Source: an uncultured Pseudomonadales bacterium
Lineage (GTDB): Bacteria; Pseudomonadota; Gammaproteobacteria; Pseudomonadales; Azotimanducaceae
Assembly (NCBI GenBank): GCA_951813295.1
Contig: CATOTI010000001.1
Coordinates: 806,001-870,000, forward strand
Direction of reading: 5' to 3'
DNA: 64,000 nucleotides
Position 1 is the stretch's first letter, and every line of letters starts with the position of its first letter. Shown one piece after another: positions 17,486-25,932 of this stretch. The notes under the pieces are model-generated. The model saw only the letters and a program-made list of their open reading frames with translations, made no database searches and was not told where the DNA came from. A program made the translations under genes and the position numbers.

Positions 17486-19117
17486 TTGAACTTCAATCTG
17501 GCCACCGTCGCCGAGGTCATCGCCGACGCCATCCCCGATCGCGAGGCCATCGTCTGGCGCGATCGACGCCTGACCTATGCGGACGTGCAGGACCGTACCC
17601 GGCGATTCGCCAACGTCCTGATCGACGCCGGTTTCGGCTGCCACACGCCGCGCGCCGAACTCGCCGACTGGGAGTCGGGCCAGGATCATCTGGGCATCTA
17701 CCTCTTCAACGGCAATGAGTATCTCGAAGCGATGCTCGGCGCTTACAAGGCCCGCCTCTCGCCCTTCAACGTCAACTATCGCTACGTCGACGAAGAGCTC
17801 ATTTACCTGTTGAACAACGCATCGACCAGGGCGCTCATCTACGCAAGCTCGCTTTCGGAACACGTCGACTCGATTCGCGCATCCGTGCCGAGTCTCGAGC
17901 TCCTGATTCAGGTCCAGGACGACGATCATCCCCTCCTCGACGGTGCGGTCGAGTACGAATCCCTGATCGCCGGAGCGGATCAGAAGCGCCCCGATCTCGA
18001 CTGGGATCCGGACGACCTCTACATCATCTATACCGGCGGTACGACGGGTATGCCGAAGGGCGTGCTGTGGAAGCAGAGCGACATCCTGATTGCGACCCTT
18101 GGCGGCCGGCGCGGTGGTGGGAACGTGATCGAGAAGCTCGACCAATACGTCGAACGGGCGGTGTCGGGTGATCGACGCCATCTTCCCGCACCGCCATTCA
18201 TGCACGGCGCTGGCCACTGGACGGCGTTCCAGGCCTTCAACACCGGCGGCACCGTCGTGATTCAGGACAACGTCAGCCGCTTCGACGCAGACGACGTCGT
18301 CTCGATCATCGAACGCGAGCACGTCAACAATATGCTGATCGTCGGGGATGCTTTTGGTCGACCACTGGTCGATGCGTTGCGTGCTTCGGGCGCGAACTGC
18401 CCGAGTCTCAAGAACCTCATCACCGGCGGCGCCATCATGACCGCCAACACCAAGACGGAACTCCTCGAACTGCTACCGCACGTCAACATCATCGACAGCG
18501 TCGGTTCATCGGAGACCGGCGGACAGGCTTCGCATGTCAGTACCGCGAAGAGCGGAGCGGCCACGGGCCGGTTTACGCTGACAGCCAACAACGCGGTCCT
18601 CTCGGATGATCTCTCGGAGATTCTCGAGCCGGGCCATGACGGCCTCGGATGGTGGGCGCGGACCGGCAATATCCCGCTGGGTTATCTCGGCGACGAAGCG
18701 AAGACAAAAGAGACCTTCCCGACCGTCGACGGCGTCCGCTATTCGGTGCCCGGCGACAAGGTTCGTCTGTTGCCCGGCAACGTGCTCGAGTTACACGGCC
18801 GTGAATCCGTCACGATCAACTCCGGCGGCGAAAAAATCTTCGCCGAGGAGGTCGAACAGGCCGTCAAACACCACCCGGCCGTGTTAGACACCGTCGTCGC
18901 CGGTCGTCCGTCCGAACGATGGGGCAGTGAAGTCGTCGCGATCGTCCAGTTCCGCGAAGGCCAGCAGGCATCCAGCGAGGAACTGCTCGAGGAGTGCGCC
19001 AAGCACATCGCGCGCTACAAGCTTCCGAAGGATTTCATCTTCATCGACGAGGTATTCCGCAGCCCGAACGGCAAGGCCGACTACAAATGGGCGAAGACGA
19101 TCGTCTCGGGATCGTGA
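17486..19117 (+). CDS. Acyl-CoA synthetase (AMP-forming, ANL superfamily)
   Basis: A 543-residue ANL-superfamily enzyme that activates a carboxylic acid with ATP and CoA. The AMP-binding P-loop is YTGGTTGMPKG (182-192). The SSETGG motif (about 336-341), the GDKVRLLPGN hinge region and the C-terminal catalytic Lys in SPNGKADYKWAK are present. The distribution of motifs resembles the fatty or cyclic acid CoA ligases next to steroid and terpenoid genes. The TTG start has a clear GAGGAG ribosome site. It supplies the CoA ester for the thiolase, DUF35 and MaoC enzymes around it. Confidence 0.93.
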   Translation: MNFNLATVAEVIADAIPDREAIVWRDRRLTYADVQDRTRRFANVLIDAGFGCHTPRAELADWESGQDHLGIYLFNGNEYLEAMLGAYKARLSPFNVNYRYVDEELIYLLNNASTRALIYASSLSEHVDSIRASVPSLELLIQVQDDDHPLLDGAVEYESLIAGADQKRPDLDWDPDDLYIIYTGGTTGMPKGVLWKQSDILIATLGGRRGGGNVIEKLDQYVERAVSGDRRHLPAPPFMHGAGHWTAFQAFNTGGTVVIQDNVSRFDADDVVSIIEREHVNNMLIVGDAFGRPLVDALRASGANCPSLKNLITGGAIMTANTKTELLELLPHVNIIDSVGSSETGGQASHVSTAKSGAATGRFTLTANNAVLSDDLSEILEPGHDGLGWWARTGNIPLGYLGDEAKTKETFPTVDGVRYSVPGDKVRLLPGNVLELHGRESVTINSGGEKIFAEEVEQAVKHHPAVLDTVVAGRPSERWGSEVVAIVQFREGQQASSEELLEECAKHIARYKLPKDFIFIDEVFRSPNGKADYKWAKTIVSGS

Positions 19118-19129
19118 CTGGAGGAATGT

Positions 19130-19840
19130 ATGAGTACGCTTGACCTGTCGACCATCAAAGCGCTGACCTTCGACGTCGGCGGGAGCGTGTTCGACTGGCA
19201 GACGGCCACGCGCCGTGCTGTTTCGAACCTTGCCCAAGAGCGCAATGTCGAGGTCGACGACCGCGAGTTCTGCTTCACCTGGCGCCGCCGCATGTTCGAA
19301 GAATTGCGCGACATGCGCCACGGCGAACGTGAGCGAACCAACGCCGACGGCCTACATCGCTTCGTTCTCGACGAGTTGGCCGACGCCCACCCGCAACTCG
19401 AACTCTCAGCCGCCGATCGAGACGAACTCACCACCGTCTGGCACGCAATGGACGTCTGGGACGACGTGCCCGCCGCCCTGCCCCGCCTGCGCGAACGTTA
19501 CGTCGTTTCCATCCTCACAGTCCTGTCGCTCGGCATCGTCGTCGATAGCTCCAAGCACGCCGGCATCGATTGGGATGCCTACATCAGTTGCGAGTTCCTG
19601 ACCCATTACAAGCCCGAACCCGAGGCCTATCAGGAAGGTGCTCGGCTTCTCGGCTATCGAACCGACGAGGTCATGATGGTGGCTGTGCACCCAGGTGACC
19701 TCGCCGCCGCCCAGCGTGCTGGGATGAAGGCGGCCTACGTCGCACCAAAACTCGAAGAGATGGGATCGGCCGGATCGACCGACGGCTTCGAGGTGATCGC
19801 GACCGACTACGGCGACCTGGCCGACCAGATCTGCGCCTGA
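19130..19840 (+). CDS. HAD-superfamily hydrolase, haloacid dehalogenase type II-like
   Basis: A 236-residue HAD hydrolase with a four-helix cap. The nucleophile is Asp15 in FDVGGSVFDW, a variant of the type II dehalogenase motif FDxxGTxxDW. Motif III Lys is in HYKPEPEAYQ, and motif IV is MMVAVHPGDLAAAQRAGM, close to the MVAxHxxDL of L-2-haloacid dehalogenases. It could dehalogenate 2-haloacids or act as a phosphatase; halide specificity cannot be judged. A ribosome site (GGAGGAATGT) precedes the ATG, and it lies 12 bases after the synthetase, in the same transcript. Confidence 0.85.
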   Translation: MSTLDLSTIKALTFDVGGSVFDWQTATRRAVSNLAQERNVEVDDREFCFTWRRRMFEELRDMRHGERERTNADGLHRFVLDELADAHPQLELSAADRDELTTVWHAMDVWDDVPAALPRLRERYVVSILTVLSLGIVVDSSKHAGIDWDAYISCEFLTHYKPEPEAYQEGARLLGYRTDEVMMVAVHPGDLAAAQRAGMKAAYVAPKLEEMGSAGSTDGFEVIATDYGDLADQICA

Positions 19841-19849
19841 CGCGACGCC

Positions 19850-20722
19850 GTGTGGGTCGAACCGGCGTACGTTGACGCCTTCAGGCGCGACGGATTCACC
19901 GTCATCCCGGGCGCTCTCTCCGCCGAAGAGGTCGCACGGTGCCGGGAAGCGCTCTTCGCGATCTATCCGTCACCGGCGCAGTACTTCGCCGACCCTCGCG
20001 CGCACGATCAGTTGCTCGAGCACCAGTTCGCGGGTCTCAAGGTGTTTCCCTTTGCCGCGCTCGAGTTGAACCTGCTGGTCGCGCATCCGCGCGTTGTCGC
20101 GGCGGTACGCCAGCTTCTCGGCATCGACGATCTACGTCTCGCGAAAGCAGAAGTCTGGGCGAAATACGGCGGTGGCGACTACCAACAGGAACTGCATCGG
20201 GACTACGGCAATCACACGCTGCTCGTACCGCGACGCGACGGCGCCTGGCGTGAAGCAACGACGTTCATCTATCTCTCGGATATCGATGACCAATGCGGCC
20301 CCACGGCGATCCTGCCAAGAGAAGCCTCCGATGAAGTCGCCTTCGGGCTCAATCGCCATCCGCAGAAGACCCACCCGAGCGAACGCCTCGCCACCGGTCC
20401 CGCGGGCTCACTCATGGTCTACTCCTATGAGGTGTTCCATCGGGGTACGGCTATGCTCGATCCGAAGGGCAGCCGCTTCACCGTGCTCGCCGACTACCGG
20501 GCGGATGATGCCACCTGGATCGGTAAACACGCGTTTCCAACACACGGGCTCAATCCGCACATGGCCGAGTTCCTGGCGGCAATCGATCATGAACAACGCA
20601 CGATCATGGACTTCCCGCCGCCCGGTCACCCGTTCTGGAACGATCAAACCATCGCGGATATCAAGCTTCGTTATCCGCGAATGGACGTCACCCCCTACGC
20701 TCGGGCCTATCGATCATCGTAG
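19850..20722 (+). CDS. Phytanoyl-CoA dioxygenase (PhyH) family oxygenase
   Basis: A 290-residue Fe(II)/2-oxoglutarate-dependent dioxygenase of the PhyH family. The metal triad is visible: His116 and Asp118 (LHRDYG) and the distal His197 (EVFHRGTAM). Members hydroxylate unactivated carbons, such as C2 of branched acyl-CoA or positions in natural products. The GTG start is nine bases after the HAD stop. Its position after an acyl-CoA synthetase fits an acyl-CoA or pathway intermediate as substrate (inference). A second, unusual PhyH protein lies at 36,685. Confidence 0.9.
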   Translation: MWVEPAYVDAFRRDGFTVIPGALSAEEVARCREALFAIYPSPAQYFADPRAHDQLLEHQFAGLKVFPFAALELNLLVAHPRVVAAVRQLLGIDDLRLAKAEVWAKYGGGDYQQELHRDYGNHTLLVPRRDGAWREATTFIYLSDIDDQCGPTAILPREASDEVAFGLNRHPQKTHPSERLATGPAGSLMVYSYEVFHRGTAMLDPKGSRFTVLADYRADDATWIGKHAFPTHGLNPHMAEFLAAIDHEQRTIMDFPPPGHPFWNDQTIADIKLRYPRMDVTPYARAYRSS

Positions 20723-20761
20723 GCTTCGCCTTTCACGCTCGAACGACTTTTTGGGGGATCC

Positions 20762-21577
20762 ATGGCAAGACTCGACGGCCACGTCGCCATCATTACCGGC
20801 GCTGCAACAGGTATGGGGGCGGCAACCGCGACGCGGTTCGTGGAAGAAGGTGCTCGTGTTCTGATCGCCGACCTCAAGGTCGACGAGGGTCAGGAGCTCG
20901 CGCTCCATCTCGGTGAGAACGCGAGATTTCTGCGCACTGACGTTACGCAGGAGAGCAACATCGAGGCGATGTTCGACCTAGCTCTCGCGGCTTGGGGACA
21001 GATCGACTGCGTCTACAACAACGCGGGATTCGGGGGCGCGCTCGGCCCGATCGAGGAGACGACCGAGGACGATTACGAGATCACGATGGACGTGCTCGTC
21101 AAAAGCGTCTTCTTCGGCACGAAGCACGCCGCGAAGCACATGAAAGAGCGTGGCGGATCGATCATCAACACCGCATCGATCGCCGGGATGCACGGGGGCT
21201 GGGGGCCGCATATCTACAGCGTCGCCAAAGCCGCCGTGGTTCAGCTCACCAAAACGACTGCACTCGAACTAGGCCCATTCGGGATCCGCGTGAATGCGAT
21301 CTGTCCGGGCATTATCGCGACGCCACTTGCGATGGGGCGAGGCGATCGGGAGAAGTTCGACGCGGTCATGGCGGAAGATCAGCCCTTGAAGCGCGTCGGC
21401 GAAGGGAGCGACATCGCGAACCTCGCGCTCTTTCTCGCGAGCGACGAATCGAGCTTCATGACTGGCGAAACGCACGTGATCGATGGCGGCGCGACCGTCG
21501 GCCGCCGCTGGGATCAACAGCCGAAGTTTCAGACGGTTTATCGGCCGATCACGATTTATCGACCGCCCGGGCGTTGA
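20762..21577 (+). CDS. Short-chain dehydrogenase/reductase (classical SDR)
   Basis: A 271-residue classical SDR that oxidises or reduces an alcohol/ketone with NAD(P). The cofactor motif TGAATGMG is at 12-19, NNAG at 86-89, the catalytic Ser139 in INTASIAG, and the YxxxK pair Tyr152/Lys156 (YSVAK). Asp37 after the second strand (IADLK) favours NAD. An extra C-terminal tail of about 25 residues (after VIDGGATVG) is unusual. The ATG follows GGGGGATCC. Its stop is overlapped by the next start (TTGA). Confidence 0.92.
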   Translation: MARLDGHVAIITGAATGMGAATATRFVEEGARVLIADLKVDEGQELALHLGENARFLRTDVTQESNIEAMFDLALAAWGQIDCVYNNAGFGGALGPIEETTEDDYEITMDVLVKSVFFGTKHAAKHMKERGGSIINTASIAGMHGGWGPHIYSVAKAAVVQLTKTTALELGPFGIRVNAICPGIIATPLAMGRGDREKFDAVMAEDQPLKRVGEGSDIANLALFLASDESSFMTGETHVIDGGATVGRRWDQQPKFQTVYRPITIYRPPGR

Positions 21578-22854
21578 CACCCGAGGGGCCTCCGCGCGAC
21601 GCCGCCGTCGACGATGTCGCGCAACGAGCCGACGACCGGACACATCCGGCGGTTGTCGATCTGATCGAAGGCCGGGTAACCCCCGACACATTCGAGCAAC
21701 GCCTCACGGCACTGGACGCACCGCTCGTCGAAGTCGACCCGAAATCACCACAACATCGCCTCGTCACGTTCGTCTGGAAGCTCGGCGACGAAGCGCGCCA
21801 CGTTGTTTTGCTCGCGGGTGGGTTTCCTGACCCGATCGACCACGTCCTCGCGCCGATTGCCGACACTTACTTCTGCTATGCGACCTACCGGCTTCGACGC
21901 GACGCATTGATGCGCTATGCATTCGTCGAAGACCTGCCAGCGAAACGCTGGTGGACGAGTTCCACGAACAACGCCGATCAACTCGATACGTTTCTGATTC
22001 GCCACCGCACGGACGCGGATCCGCTGAACCCCAGAAGCGTAGAGACGCCGGGGCTTGCCCGAGAACGGCGAAATTCTCTGCTCGAACTCGATGGCGCGCT
22101 CGACGATCGATGGCTCGTGGATCCCCGAGCGCGCGGCACCGTCACGACGCATCGCTTCCATGCCGACATCCTCGCTAATACGCGAGACATTCAGCTCTAT
22201 CGACCGCCCGGGGGACGAACACCTGAGCGTGTCCTCGTCGTTTTCGATGGTGAGTGGTATCGCTCGATCGTCCCGACACCGACGATCCTGGACAACCTGC
22301 ACGACGCCCACGCGATCCCGCCGACTGCCGCCGTTTTCATCAACAACGTCGATCGCGGCCATGAACTGCCGTGTAACGACGATTTTGCGGATGCGCTCGC
22401 ATCCGAACTCGCACCGTGGTTGCACAAGCTCACCGACCTACCGGTCGAGCCCCGCGCGTGGTTCGTGGCCGGATCCAGTTTCGGCGGATTGGCCGCCATT
22501 TGGGCCGCGTTTCGCCATCCCGAGGTGTTCGGCAACGTCATCAGCGCCGCGGCCGCGCTTTCCTGGGACTGGCAGTCGACGAGCCCCCGATCGTATGCGG
22601 CTATGCGCGCGGCGGGGTATCAGTTCGATGTTGTCCATCGCGCCTTCGAATCAGCACCGACGTTGCCCGTGCGGTTCTGGCTCGAAGTCGGCCTGCTCGA
22701 CGCCTTCGAGATCAACATCGAGCCGAATCGGCGTTTTGCGAAGATTCTTCGTCGGCGCGGTTACGCCGTCGACTATCACGAGTATCCCGGCGGTCACGAC
22801 TTCGTTCTGTGGCGCAAGACCCTCCCGCTCGCACTCATCGAGATGCTCCGCTAG
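21574..22854 (+). CDS. Enterochelin esterase-like alpha/beta hydrolase (Fes family)
   Basis: A 426-residue two-domain hydrolase: an N-terminal Fes-like beta domain (about 50-190) and a catalytic alpha/beta hydrolase (about 200-425). The nucleophile motif is GSSFGG (Ser302) and the terminal histidine lies in YPGGHDF. Fes-type enzymes hydrolyse siderophore or other esters. There are no siderophore genes here, so an ester intermediate is at least as likely. The TTG start overlaps the SDR stop as TTGA; the ribosome site is weak, so translation is probably coupled. The longer open frame upstream is only the shadow of the SDR gene. Confidence 0.78.
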   Translation: MTPEGPPRDAAVDDVAQRADDRTHPAVVDLIEGRVTPDTFEQRLTALDAPLVEVDPKSPQHRLVTFVWKLGDEARHVVLLAGGFPDPIDHVLAPIADTYFCYATYRLRRDALMRYAFVEDLPAKRWWTSSTNNADQLDTFLIRHRTDADPLNPRSVETPGLARERRNSLLELDGALDDRWLVDPRARGTVTTHRFHADILANTRDIQLYRPPGGRTPERVLVVFDGEWYRSIVPTPTILDNLHDAHAIPPTAAVFINNVDRGHELPCNDDFADALASELAPWLHKLTDLPVEPRAWFVAGSSFGGLAAIWAAFRHPEVFGNVISAAAALSWDWQSTSPRSYAAMRAAGYQFDVVHRAFESAPTLPVRFWLEVGLLDAFEINIEPNRRFAKILRRRGYAVDYHEYPGGHDFVLWRKTLPLALIEMLR

Positions 22855-22910
22855 CGGCACCCTTGAGAAGCGAGGTAACTTCATCCTTCGCCCGCTCGAG
22901 ACCCGACCCC

Positions 22911-24062
22911 ATGGCCTATATCGAAGACCGCATCGTTCACGACGCCGATTCACACGTCATGGAACTCCCCGATTGGTTCGACGCGTTCGCTGAAAGACGA
23001 GTCGTCGACGCCTTCAAGGCACGGTTCGGCAAGAACGCCTTCGAGACGATCGTCGCCCAGCACGATGACGCCGACTATCGTTCGCGCGACGCCGATGACG
23101 TGATGGCGCGCAAGAACTACGCCGCGATCGGATCATTCCGGCCCAACGATCGCCCGAGCGTGCTCGACAACATGGGTGTCGCGACCCAGCTCGTATTTCC
23201 CACGTCGGCGAATGTCTGGCTCGAACAGCTCGAGCACGGCGATGATCGAGAGCTTCTCTTCGCGACAGCCCGGGCGACCAATCGCGCGCAGGTCGAGTTC
23301 TGCCGCGTCGACCCACGTTTGCTCGCCGTGGCCTACGTTCCGCTCGCCGATCGCGAAGAAGCCCCCAAGATCGCCGCCGAGGCGATCGAGGCCGGCGCGA
23401 AAGCCCTCCTCGTTCCCTGGGCGTGCCCGCGCGACCATGCCACCAGCCACGTCGATTTCGATCGCGTCTGGGCCCAGGCCGTCGACGCGGGCGTGCCGAT
23501 TCTCTTCCACGTCGGCGTCGCCGATCGTGTGTTGCCCCCGTCGCACAAGATCAACGGGTTGCCGGTCGTGCCGGACTTTCACGGTGGCGAAGAGAATTTC
23601 CGATCGATCTCCTACATGGCGATTCCCCACGGGCCGATGCAAGCCCTCTCCATGCTCATCCTCGACGGCGTGATGGAGCGATTCCCCGCGCTCAAGCTCG
23701 GCATCATTGAACTCGGCGCTTCCTGGATTCCGGGATTCATGCGCCAACTCGATTCCGCGTTCGAAGCCTTCTCACGTCACGAGGAACGTCTACAGACGCT
23801 GAACCTGAAGCCGAGTGAATACGTTCGCCGCCAAGTCCGCGTGACTCCCTATCCGACCGAACCGACCGGCTGGATCATCGAGCAATCCGCGCCCGAGATC
23901 TGCATGTTCAGTTCGGACTATCCACACGTCGAAGGCGGGCGAAATCCCTATGGTCGTTTCGAGCGGTCGACAGAGGATCTCGACGACGCGGCCCTCGACG
24001 CGTTTTTCCGGCGCAACTTCGAGGACTTGATGGGTCGCGCCTCGTTTGGAGGATCCCAGTGA
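22911..24062 (+). CDS. TIM-barrel amidohydrolase (amidohydrolase 2 family), paralogue 3
   Basis: A 383-residue amidohydrolase 2 protein. Motifs are HDADSHVMELPDWF near residue 10, PILFHVGVADRV near 197, IELGASWIPGFMRQLD near 265, and MFSSDYPHVEGGRNP near 330. It is a close paralogue of the gene at 13,851. The repeated use of this enzyme type in one catabolic region suggests two or three different hydrolytic or decarboxylating steps. The ATG at 22911 is the first plausible start after the esterase; the extended frame upstream is a shadow. Its TGA is overlapped by the GTG of the next gene. Confidence 0.9.
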   Translation: MAYIEDRIVHDADSHVMELPDWFDAFAERRVVDAFKARFGKNAFETIVAQHDDADYRSRDADDVMARKNYAAIGSFRPNDRPSVLDNMGVATQLVFPTSANVWLEQLEHGDDRELLFATARATNRAQVEFCRVDPRLLAVAYVPLADREEAPKIAAEAIEAGAKALLVPWACPRDHATSHVDFDRVWAQAVDAGVPILFHVGVADRVLPPSHKINGLPVVPDFHGGEENFRSISYMAIPHGPMQALSMLILDGVMERFPALKLGIIELGASWIPGFMRQLDSAFEAFSRHEERLQTLNLKPSEYVRRQVRVTPYPTEPTGWIIEQSAPEICMFSSDYPHVEGGRNPYGRFERSTEDLDDAALDAFFRRNFEDLMGRASFGGSQ

Positions 24063-24664
24063 CAGACTGGATCATCGCGTTCAAAGCCCACCTCGGCTGG
24101 GTAAACGCCGTGGGGATCGCGAGTACGGACGACGACCCGGGGGCACGGTTCGTCGAGCGCATCGAACTCTTCGAGGGCGCGCCACGCGAAGCCATCGAGC
24201 CGTACCACGTCGCCGGCGGTTGGCAAGGCCTTACGCAGGTAGAGGCGCCCGACAATCCCGCAGAAATCGTCGTGCGTGGCAAAAAGCTGCAGGTCGAGGC
24301 CGCGACCGATGTTCTCAGCGCGTTGCGCGATCGACTCGACGGGACATTCAGGCTCGGCGTGATCCTGGAGGGACGCGGGATCAACGTCGGGCTCGAGCAC
24401 GATCTCGATTCCCACGCACACATACACGTGGCCGAGGGACGCGCCGTTCGTGAAGCGATACGCAGCGCCCTCGATCACCTCGAGGTCGACTGGCTCGACT
24501 ACGACGAGAAGAGCATTCTCGGCGCGACCGCCGCCACCCGCGGCGAGGACGAACCGACCACCGACACTGTATGGAAGCAGGCGAAGCCCGCGACGACGCG
24601 CAAGTGGGCGAAAGAAGAACGCCTGCTCGCCATGGCGGCGTGGCTCAATCGCGCCGACGATTAG
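24059..24664 (+). CDS. Protein of unknown function (201 aa)
   Basis: I do not recognise this family. The 201 residues are hydrophilic, with a hydrophobic N-terminal strand (DWIIAFKAHLGWVNAVGIAS), an LGVILEGRGINVGLEH segment and a HAHIHVAEGRAVREAI helix, giving an alternating beta-alpha pattern. A charged C-terminus carries KWAKEERLLAMAAWL. No signal peptide or membrane helix is seen. The GTG start follows GGAGG at close spacing and overlaps the amidohydrolase stop (GTGA). The MFS GTG overlaps its stop by one base. The tight coupling makes it a likely pathway component. Confidence 0.75.
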   Translation: MTDWIIAFKAHLGWVNAVGIASTDDDPGARFVERIELFEGAPREAIEPYHVAGGWQGLTQVEAPDNPAEIVVRGKKLQVEAATDVLSALRDRLDGTFRLGVILEGRGINVGLEHDLDSHAHIHVAEGRAVREAIRSALDHLEVDWLDYDEKSILGATAATRGEDEPTTDTVWKQAKPATTRKWAKEERLLAMAAWLNRADD

Positions 24665-25932
24665 TGACGAACGGCGGCCGAAGCGCCACAACGGAGGTCC
24701 GCGAAGAGCCGAGTATTCGCAACCTCGTCGCGCAGCTCTCCCACGGGATGTTCGGCCAGACCGGATTCCGACTCATCGGCGCGCCGACATTCCTGCCGGC
24801 GTACCTGTTTCTCCTCACCCAGTCCGATCTCTTCGTCGGGCTCGCGCGTTCGCTTCAAGCGGTCGGCACCGTCATCACGCCGCTCATGGGCGCGGCGCTC
24901 ATCGGTCACCGGAGCAAGATTCTCGGACCCACGCTCGCTTCGAGCGGCCTCATGCGACTGTCGATCCTGGGACTCGCCGTCGTCGGCTTCCTGACCGGTG
25001 CCGACGGCGTCAGCTGGGTCGCCGGTTGGGCAGCCGTGTTCTTTCTCACGATCATGGGCGTCTTTCAGGGCGTCTCGCAGGTCACGATGAACGCGCTACG
25101 GGCGAAGGTCATTCCCCTGCATCGCCGTGGCATCGTCAGCGGCGCCCGAAACTTCCTCGCCGGGATCACGTCTGCCGGCGTCTCCTACTTGGCAGGCGCG
25201 TATTTCATCGAGCAGGACGTCTTCGGCAACGGCTATGCATCGGTTTTCCTGTTTGCGTTCGTCATCGCCACCATCGGCCTGTTGACCCTAGCCCTCACCG
25301 ATGAACCGAAGTCCGCGGACGTCAGGCCGCGCGCATCCATCGGCAAAACGTTTCGAGATGTTGCGCCGCTGCTCCGGGAGGACGAGGCGTTTCGGCGCTT
25401 CTTCATCGCGCGATCGCTGGGATCGTTCGGGCGCATGGCCATGCCGTTCTACATTCTCTTCGCCGGTACGACCCTCGAACTGACCGGCACGTTGCTCGGT
25501 ATCGTCACGACCGCGTGGATGCTGACATCGAGCACCACGAATCTGATCTGGGGCCATGTCGCCGATCGATCGGGCTACAAGATCGTCATGGCGACGACGC
25601 TCGCGATTTGGATCGTCGCCCATGGCACGCTCTTTTTCATTACGGACGCCACGGGCCTGATCGTGTTCTTCGTGCTGATGGGAATCGCGTCAGGCGGGTT
25701 CAATCAGGCGGGACAAAACATGGTGCTGGAGTTCGGCCGCACCGCCGACATCCCGATTCGACTCGCGGCGTCTGGCTCCGCCGTCAATCTGATCGGCGCG
25801 ATCGGCCCCGTTCTCGGCGGCTTGATCGTCGCCGGAACGGGCTACGCGCCGTTGTTCGCCATCACCATTGCAACGCAGCTCGTCGCTCTAGCGCTCATCA
25901 TCGGCTGGGTGCCCGAACCGCGACGGCGCTAG
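24664..25932 (+). CDS. MFS transporter
   Basis: A 422-residue major facilitator with about 12 membrane segments. The helix 2-3 loop is GHRSKILGPTL and the mid-protein loop carries RASIGKTFRDVAPLLREDEAFRR in two parts. The WGHVADRSGYKI loop after helix 8 matches the MFS signature of the second half. The GTG at 24664 is chosen because it overlaps the previous stop and starts just before the first helix. This is the second transporter of the cluster; one may import substrate and the other export a product. It ends in a CTAG shared with the convergent CmcJ-like gene. Confidence 0.85.
   Translation: MTNGGRSATTEVREEPSIRNLVAQLSHGMFGQTGFRLIGAPTFLPAYLFLLTQSDLFVGLARSLQAVGTVITPLMGAALIGHRSKILGPTLASSGLMRLSILGLAVVGFLTGADGVSWVAGWAAVFFLTIMGVFQGVSQVTMNALRAKVIPLHRRGIVSGARNFLAGITSAGVSYLAGAYFIEQDVFGNGYASVFLFAFVIATIGLLTLALTDEPKSADVRPRASIGKTFRDVAPLLREDEAFRRFFIARSLGSFGRMAMPFYILFAGTTLELTGTLLGIVTTAWMLTSSTTNLIWGHVADRSGYKIVMATTLAIWIVAHGTLFFITDATGLIVFFVLMGIASGGFNQAGQNMVLEFGRTADIPIRLAASGSAVNLIGAIGPVLGGLIVAGTGYAPLFAITIATQLVALALIIGWVPEPRRR

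Noticed and set aside
19130..19840. Possible functional haloacid dehalogenase as evidence for a halogenated substrate
   Set aside because: The HAD motifs are only type II-like, with GGSVFDW in place of the usual sequence. Halide specificity cannot be judged from motifs, so I do not claim a halogenated substrate.
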